A DNA stretch of 64,000 nt from Lindgomyces ingoldianus (lineage: Eukaryota; Ascomycota; Dothideomycetes; Pleosporales; Lindgomycetaceae), in contig NW_022985171.1 in the NCBI RefSeq assembly GCF_010093535.1, positions 1,439,766-1,503,765 of the forward strand. Reading direction: 5' to 3'. Below the pieces are notes generated by a model that saw only the letters and a list, made by a program, of their open reading frames with translations, did not search any database and was not told the DNA's origin. Position numbers and translations under genes: made by a program. Numbering within the stretch: the stretch's first letter is position 1; every line of letters starts with the position of its first letter. Below, one piece after another: positions 57,184 to 64,000 of this stretch.

Positions 57184-57562
57184 ATTGGAAGAAGCATCTG
57201 CATTGCATCACTTAGTACCAATGCTTGTGGGTTATAAGAGCGACGGCAATGAAGAACTAGAGTAACGAGGGCGGTGCAAGGTATACCCACATAATAATAA
57301 AAAGTAATATCAATGTATTTCAAAGGCGAAGCATGCTCAAAAACTATTAAGACACATCCCCTAAGAGACTATAAGTTTGGGTTTGAAACCTGAGGGGAAG
57401 TAGTATAGCTTTCGTTTTGCTCGGAACACTATTGGGAGGATGTGTACTATTGCTAAAATTGAAGAGGGCATCTGAAGGAACAGACTGTGTATATCCCCCT
57501 CCTTTGTGCCAAAGTATGCAACACGAAAGGGGAAGGATACTAGTATTTTAACATAAAAAGGT
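57184..57562. other. Narrow border between gene and transposon island
   Basis: 379 bp holding the 3' UTR of the glycohydrolase. Base composition stays normal until about 57540, then changes abruptly at the first transposon end. Confidence 0.6.
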
Positions 57563-57564
57563 TA

Positions 57565-57973
57565 ACGTATCTCACAGGTGTGCTGGCTATTCTACTAAGA
57601 CCCTACTAAAACTATCCTAACATTATAATGCCTTAACAACAACACTAATTAGAACTTTTTAAAAAAGCTAGAGTATAGCTTCTACTTTAAGCTCTTAAAT
57701 AAGATGTAATAATTACTTATAACATGCTACAGCCTGTTACAACATCTTTTATATAATATTAAGCAATTAACACGCTAGATAGCATTTATAAGTAGATTTA
57801 TACTTAAATTATAAAAGGTAAATAAAACTAAAATGGTAATTATTTAGCATATACTTAACTTAGCTAAATTAATTAATTTTTAACATACTAAGTGTAAACT
57901 AGGCTATATTAGTATAAACTAGCTTAGTATGTTTACTAAGCGCTAACAAAAGCTTAAAGTTAAATTTAATATA
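57565..57973 (+). mobile_element. Pogo-like element F, left part
   Basis: Starts ACGTATCTCACAGGTGTGC after TA (57563-57564). It shares body sequence with copies A and C (for example AATGCCTTAACAACAACACTA) but with a different terminal repeat, so a third variant. It is interrupted by G at TA 57972-57973. Confidence 0.6.
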
Positions 57974-58163
57974 ACGTACACTATAAGCAAGTTACTTACA
58001 CACCTAAGTTAATTACTTTTACTAAGACTTTACTAAACTACTTTTTTTTTACACAAGTGCATTTCTAACAACACTACTTAGACGCACTAAAAAAATGTTA
58101 GATACAGCTTATACTCTAGGCTTTTAAATAAGATATAACACTTTTAAAGCAACATTCTATAGC

Positions 58164-58364
58164 TGTTACAGTTAACTTGGACATGCCTTAGACTCTCCCT
58201 AGAGAGCCCTCGGCCTGGCCTTAGGCACATGACGTCCTGTCACGTGCCCTAGCACATATATATATCCTCTCACAAACCCCTAAGTCTCCTTAAGGATTTG
58301 TCTATTAATACTATCCTGTACCCCCTTCTGCGCTTTATGCTTTTTGCTTTACAGTGCTCTTATA
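58164..58364 (+). repeat. R4 5' LTR
   Basis: Starts TGTTACAGTTAACTTGG, includes TATATATATCC near 58257, ends GTGCTCTTATA. Outer part clean, inner part mutated relative to 62950-63150. Confidence 0.9.
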
Positions 58365-59570
58365 ATTTAAATCTTTTATACTCTCTTACAGAGACGCAGT
58401 TAGTTTAAAGAACAGAAGGCTACTTTTACTACTGCTTCTTAAGCCCTACCTTAATTAAAGAGCTGTAACAACAATAGCTAGTAGCAGCTGCACATGTAAA
58501 AGCAGGGCCACAGCCACTACCTCTTCTAAGGCTGTCCTAGAGACAGATAGCAGAGACTGCTATAAAGTTAAAGGAATTCTTAAACACAAAGATCTAAAGG
58601 TAGAATAATAGTTTTTTATAAAGTAGCTTAGGTAGCTTCTTAAAGACTTTACCTAAAAACTTAAAAAACACCTTAATAACTATAAAAAAGTTTTGTAAAA
58701 TTATTAGCTTACCTTTTATAATGCATTGCAACAGAAGTAATAGCTAAATGCTACATTTATAGGTACCCTCTAGAGTATAACTGCACTAACTTTAGCACTT
58801 GCAGCAAAACCTAATGTAATCTAAACTTTATAATATAAGAATTACTAAAAGAAGTTAGCACATAGATAAAAAAAGAATAAAGTAATAACTTATACTTCTT
58901 ACTATAAAATTTTAACTTTATATAGCTTATAAAGTTATAACCTAGAGTGTAGTAGAAATGTCTGTATTAAAGGTACTGTCTAGGGCCACACTAGACCTAG
59001 AGAGGTTCTAAGTAAAGTCTAGACTAGGTATTATCTATATATATAATAGAAATATTTTAAAGATTTTTAAAAAACATTACTAGCTACTTTTTTAGTAAAA
59101 TAAAAGTTTTACACACTTTTAATTTATTTATGTTGTACTAGACTACTAATTTATAACTAGTAAGCTTACTTTCTTAGCAGCAGGTATATTTAGCCTGTAG
59201 TAGTACTACTGTTTTTTCTAGTTAGTTGTGTAGCTGTTCTTAAAAAAAATTACCTTAAACTTAGACTAAATAATAGTATTATTTAGATAGTTTTTACTAA
59301 CGCTACTAAAACTACTTTAAAATAAAGTTAGCTATAATTTAAATAACTTATAATACTAAGACATACTTTATACTGCTTATAGTTATGTTCTTAGAAAACC
59401 TAACACTACTAGGCATACTTTACTAGCGTAAAGCCCTTAGTCTTACGCTTTAGCTACTAGAAGTATGCATTAATATGCTTTTTAAAGGCTAGCGCATATA
59501 AAAAAACATTTTTCTAATAGTAAAGCTAAGCTTTAGCATCTAAGTTAAGTTTTTAACTTAAGTTACTTAT

Positions 59571-61525
59571 TGTAACAGCGCAGGCAAGACAATGGGTCCG
59601 AATGCGGTGGGAATCCACTCAGAGGCATATGGGAGTGCGTGGGGACTCTGAACCTGGGAATGCCATTAACACCTATAGGCCTTGTACAAAAGGATATCAG
59701 AAAACTACTAAGCTAGCTACAGGGCAAGGTGCAACTAAATACATAAGGGAATAGGGGTAACAGCAGGGGACTAGGTCAAGTCATGGTCGGGGCTGATACA
59801 GGGACCCTTCAGATAGGATCTAAGCGACCTAAGATAGAACAATTTATAGAATTATTACACTACCCCCCTCTCTGTAAGCTAATAGTCCCTATCTATAGTG
59901 TATAGAAAATATTTAGAACTAATTTAGAACTAATTTAGATAGAATACAACAAAGTACAACCTTTTAACTAAAATTTTCTGTTACTAAAAAAAAACTAAAC
60001 TAAAGACCTAATACTAATATAATGCCTTTGTTATAATGTTTTTGTTTAGTAGTAACTAGCAGTGTAGTTGTTGTTAATATAGCAAATTTATTATTTATAG
60101 CAACAAGTGTTTGCTTGCCTTACTTATATAGTCTAGTTAATGTTGTTAGTTTCTTCTTTAGCTATTATCTAAATCTCTACTTTGTAGGTATTGTTGTGCA
60201 CCTAACATCTTATACCTTAGTCTGCTAATTAATTATAGTATTAAAGAAATTTACTATGCTGCTCTGCCCCCCTTCTAGAGCCTCTTTAGAGGCCTTTTAA
60301 GTTATCTGCTTTTAGGCTGCCTGCACCTTAGCCTGTAGCCTTTAGGTTAAGTTCTCTTTTTAGTCCTTTAAATTAAAGAAATGCAAGTATTACACCTTAC
60401 GCAATAAAAAATGCAACTTTGTACAAATATAGTTTAATACAGCTAGGGTATAGTTCACTAACGCGCGCGTAGGTCCCCTTATATTGCAAGGAGGAATTTC
60501 TAGTCCTTTAGAGCCATCTTAAGCTATAGGCGGCGGCCTAAAACGCAGAGAGTAATAAGGACAAGAAGAGGGCCTTTAAGAGAGCTTAGGGGTGCCTAAA
60601 AAGTCTCTTGCTATTAGTGTAGCATAGGTAATTTAAGGCATTATTAAGAGTGATTTAGTAGTTAGTAGAGAATAATTAAGACTAACAGTTTTTAATCTAG
60701 TTAGCTGTTTAATTTATGCCCTTAATTAAGCAACTTAGTCTTTAAGAGCTATATTGCTAGAGTTTAACTCTAAATCTAGTAGGTTTTTAGCTTTAGGTCC
60801 TATAAAAAAAGGTTTAGCTGTTAAGGTTAGTAGTTATTTAGCTTTAGTAGTAGGCATCTTACCTTAGCCACAACTAGAGCGTGTTGCAAGCTTTATACTA
60901 AGGTCTAAGAGTAGTTAAGAGTTAGGTATTAGTAGTTATCTCTAATTCTAATAAGTTATTAGTAGTCTTTAGGTTTTTACTTTAGCGCACTTTTTATAAC
61001 TTTTCTAAAGGTAATCTTAATTATAAGAGATAAAAAGTTCTAAACTTAAAAGCTTTAGTTAATAAAAAGTTTCTAAGATTTTATCTATAATAACTAAATA
61101 ATTTAATGTAACAGTATGTAAAAACTGCAACTTAAACTAAATTAAACACTTTTTAAAGTTAGACATAGTTAAATAAATAATTAATGTAATATTATTAATA
61201 AGGCTATTACTAGTAAAAGTAAGTTTTCTAATATAATGTAACAGCGCAGGCAAGACAATAGGTCTAAATGCAGTAGGAATCTACTTAGAAGCATATAAAA
61301 GTGCGTGGGGACTCTAAACCTAGGAATGCCATTAACACCTATAGGCCTTGTACAAAAGGATATTAGAAAACTACTAAGCTAGCTACAGGGCAAGGTGCAA
61401 CTAAATACATAAGGGAATAGGGGTAACAGCAGGGGACTAGGTTGAGTCATGGTCGGGGCCGATACAGGGACCCTTCGGATAGGATCTGAGCGACCCGAGA
61501 TGGAACGATTCGTAGAATCGTTACA
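59571..61525 (-). mobile_element. Non-autonomous LTR element R1c, uninterrupted
   Basis: LTRs of 289 bp each (59571-59859 and 61237-61525) and target duplication CTTAT (59566-59570 and 61526-61530). It is 1,955 bp in total with a 1,377-bp internal region that shows no coding signal, and it is the best reference copy of the family. The purine tract on the minus strand next to the 59571-59859 LTR gives minus orientation. Confidence 0.9.
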
Positions 61526-62949
61526 CTTATAGTTTTAATAGCGCGTTTATTATAGTTAAAAGCTTAGTTAATATAGTACTAAAGAATATTTCTAGTGCAG
61601 TAAAAGTAAAAGTTAAGCTATATAAAGTTAGCATAAACTTAAAAAGCTTTAAAAAGACCTACTTTTACATAGCTACTTACTTTTTTATTAGTATAGCCTT
61701 TATAAACACTAAATAGTGTGTCTTTTAAGCATACACTAGTGTTTATAGCTATGTAAAGATTAAAAGCTAAAAGCTTTTTACTACTTTTTTTAAATAATAG
61801 CGCAGTAACATAGCTACAGCACTATTTCTAAATAAGTAGTAGCTAAGGCTTTAAGTAAGGTAGAAGCTTATAGACATATGTAAAAATCTTCTTTTTAAAG
61901 CACTAAGCAAAAGATGTAATAAGTATAGTAAAAATAAATAAAGTTATAGCTAAAAAGACTAGTTAAAAAAAAGCTAAAGTATACATAAAAAAAAAAGTTT
62001 AAAAATAGTAAAAATAGTATTTTATACTTAAACTTACACTTACTTTTTTTACTTTATATAAAGTTTAGAGTTACTTTAAAGCCTTACTACTTATAACCTA
62101 CTTAGTATAGAATGTTAAAGAAATAAAAAAAATATATAAATAGCTTAAAAAAACTATTACTTATGCTTATACTTAACTAACTAAAAAAGTAACTACTTTT
62201 AGTAAATAGTAACATATTAAAAGCATTATTTTTAAGTATTTTACATATAAAGATATCTTTAAAGCACTAATTTATTAGTACTTAAAAAAACTAGTAGAAT
62301 AACTTACTTATATAGCACTATACTTTTTTATTTAGCACTTATAACTTTAGACTAAAGTAGCTATAGACTTAGTTTTAACAGCTTTATAGCACTAACTTTA
62401 AAACTATTTTAGTAATACATTAAAGCTCTAAGCTATTTTAAATAAAATTATAATATTATAAGCTTACTAATAACTATTTTTTTAAAAGAAACTACTTACA
62501 TAGAAGTAGTGCATTTATAAATGCTTTATAGTACTTATAAGTACTAAAACTAAAACTTTAAGACCTTTAAAAGTAGACCTTAACTAAATAGTAAAAAAAA
62601 AAAGGTTATAATTTTAAGTTACTTTTATAAGAGTAAGCTTTTTAATTATAGTTTATCTACTTTACTTAGCCTTTATAGGCCTATTAGGCTTAATCTAATA
62701 AGATAAGAACGCCTTATATTAGTAGCTATAGCGCTAGTAATAATGTTCTAAATTACTTAGTTATACTTTTTTTAGATATAGTTTTTCTTTACTAAAGTTT
62801 TTTAGAGTTTAGTTACTAGTAATAAGTACTACTTAGGTGTAACCTGTACAGTCCTAACTGCAGGTCCGCCTAGGGCTAGTCTAAGTTACTATAATATCCT
62901 ACCTATCTAATTGCAGGATTAAGGACAACCTGCAGAAGGAGGGAGGCTA

Positions 62950-63150
62950 TGTTACAGTTAACTTAGACATGCCTTAGACTCTCTCTAGAGAGCCCTTAGC
63001 CTAGCCTTAGGCACTTAACGTCCTGTCACGTGCTCTAGCACATATATATATCCTCTCACGAACCCCTGAGTCTCCTCAAGGATTCGTCTATCAATACTAT
63101 CCTGTACCCCCTTCTGCGCTTCATGCTTCCTGCTTCACAGTGCTCTTACA
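62950..63150 (+). repeat. R4 3' LTR
   Basis: Mirror of the 5' LTR: the inner (left) half is mutated (CTTAGCCTAGCC for CTCGGCCTGGCC) and the outer half keeps GGATTCGTC and TTCATGCTTCC. Confidence 0.9.
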
Positions 63151-63451
63151 ATAGCTATGTATAAAGTCTTTTAAAAGATAATAAATACCTAATATACTAA
63201 AGAACTTTTATAAGCTAATTTTATAGCTAACTTATAAAAGCTAGATAATAATAAAAAGTAAGTAATTATTAAGTATATACTTAAGCTATATATGTAAAGA
63301 TTTTTCTTTTAGCTAGTAACTATAGCTAATATAGCTAATTCTTTACACACTAAGTATAATCTAGGCTATATTAGCATAAACTAGGTTAGTGTGTTTATAA
63401 AGTGTTATTTAGAGCTTATAGTAAAGTTTAACTATAATTATAACTATAAAA

Positions 63452-64000
63452 TGTAACGATTCTCATGAATCGTTCCATCTCAGGCGGCCCGAAACCTCCG
63501 GAAGGCCCCTGTATCGGCCCCGACCCCGACCTGGCCCTGACCCCTGCTGTTACCTCTATTCCCTTATGTATTTAGTCGCACCTTGCGCCTGTAGCTAGCT
63601 TAGTAGTTTTCTAATATCCTTTGTACAAGGCCTATAGGTGTTAATAGAAATTCCTAGGTTCTAAGTCTCCACGCACTTCTATATGCTTCTAAGTAGATTT
63701 CTACTACATTTAGACCTATTATCTTGCCTGTGCTGTTACATTATATTAAAAAACTTACTTTTACTAGTAACAGCTTTATTATAATATTATACTAATTATT
63801 TATTTAACTATGTCTAAGCTTTAAGACATGTTTAATTTAGTTTAGGTTATAATACTTACACACTATTATATTAAACTATTTAGTTTATAAATAGAATACT
63901 AGAGACTTTTTATTAACTAAAGCTTTTAGGCTTAAAACTTTTTATCCTCTATAATTAAAGTTACCTTTAAAAAATTTATAAAGAATGCGCTAAAGTAGAA
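63452..64000 (+). mobile_element. R1e, plus-oriented R1 element running off the window
   Basis: A 289-bp LTR (63452-63740, TGTAACGATTCTCATG...GCGCTGTTACA type ends) followed by R1 internal sequence in the inverse of R1a and R1c. The second LTR lies beyond 64000. Inserted in element G. Confidence 0.8.

Larger units (their letters stand above)
58164..63150 (+). mobile_element. LTR retrotransposon R4 (class unclear) with R1c nested inside
   Basis: LTRs of 201 bp each (58164-58364 and 62950-63150) and target duplication ATAGC (58159-58163 and 63151-63155). A clear polypurine tract (AGAAGGAGGGAGGCTA) abuts the right LTR, so orientation is plus. Without R1c it is about 3.0 kb, short for an autonomous element. 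The interior is too mutated to place gag or pol, so it may be a deleted or non-autonomous copy. Confidence 0.85.
57974..64000 (+). mobile_element. Second-family pogo-like element G (right end beyond window)
   Basis: Left end ACGTACACTATAAGCAAG, like D. Its own DNA is 57974-58163 and 63156-63451, and the latter aligns with D 25330-25580. Split by R4, and then by R1e, at which point the window ends. Confidence 0.65.

Overview
The window is nuclear DNA of a filamentous ascomycete (Pezizomycotina). The evidence is short introns of about 46-70 bp with GTAAGT/GTGAGT donors and CTAAC/CTGAC-type branch sites, genes typical of Pezizomycotina (RRN5, a LolT/Egt2-like aminotransferase, a UstYa-family protein), and a compartmented layout in which ordinary gene-bearing DNA meets very AT-rich DNA that looks mutated by RIP. 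A member of the Leotiomycetes/Helotiales is my guess from overall style, not something the sequence proves.

Layout. (1) 1-20000, a conserved gene block: IRC3-like mitochondrial helicase (-, cut by the window start), RRN5 (+), two F-box-like gene remnants (-), a class V aminotransferase (-), a signal-peptide/single-TM protein (-), a large pseudokinase (+), mitochondrial ribosomal protein mL44 (-) divergent from a small complex I-like mitochondrial protein (+), a MAK32-like PfkB kinase (-) and cyclase-associated protein CAP/Srv2 (+). (2) 21.4-45.9 kb, a transposon island. Pogo-like DNA transposons and LTR retrotransposons are stacked up to six deep, and most junctions can be read to the base through TA or 5-bp target duplications. 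No intact transposon gene remains: the reading frames have been destroyed, mostly by C-to-T changes on both strands. (3) 45.9-57.2 kb, an accessory-looking strip between two islands. It holds two decayed genes, a secreted tandem-repeat protein (-), a divergent UstYa-family (DUF3328) gene (+), a small secreted cysteine-rich protein (+) and an ADP-ribosylglycohydrolase (+). (4) 57.56-64 kb, a second transposon island that runs off the window end.

Most interesting point. A signal-peptide protein made almost entirely of about ten His/Lys/Gly repeats, with dibasic sites and runs of EA/EP dipeptides, lies 1.24 kb from a divergent UstYa-family gene. That is the architecture of dikaritin-type fungal RiPP loci (repeat precursor plus UstYa), but the repeats lack the aromatic residues of known cores. 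It could be an undescribed precursor class or a chance pairing.

Second point. In all six two-LTR elements (four families) the LTR pairs show mirror-image mutation gradients: the outer end of each LTR is clean and the end next to the internal region is mutated. The pogo-like elements likewise keep GC-rich terminal repeats around ruined interiors. All splice models are read by eye from signals and frame continuity.
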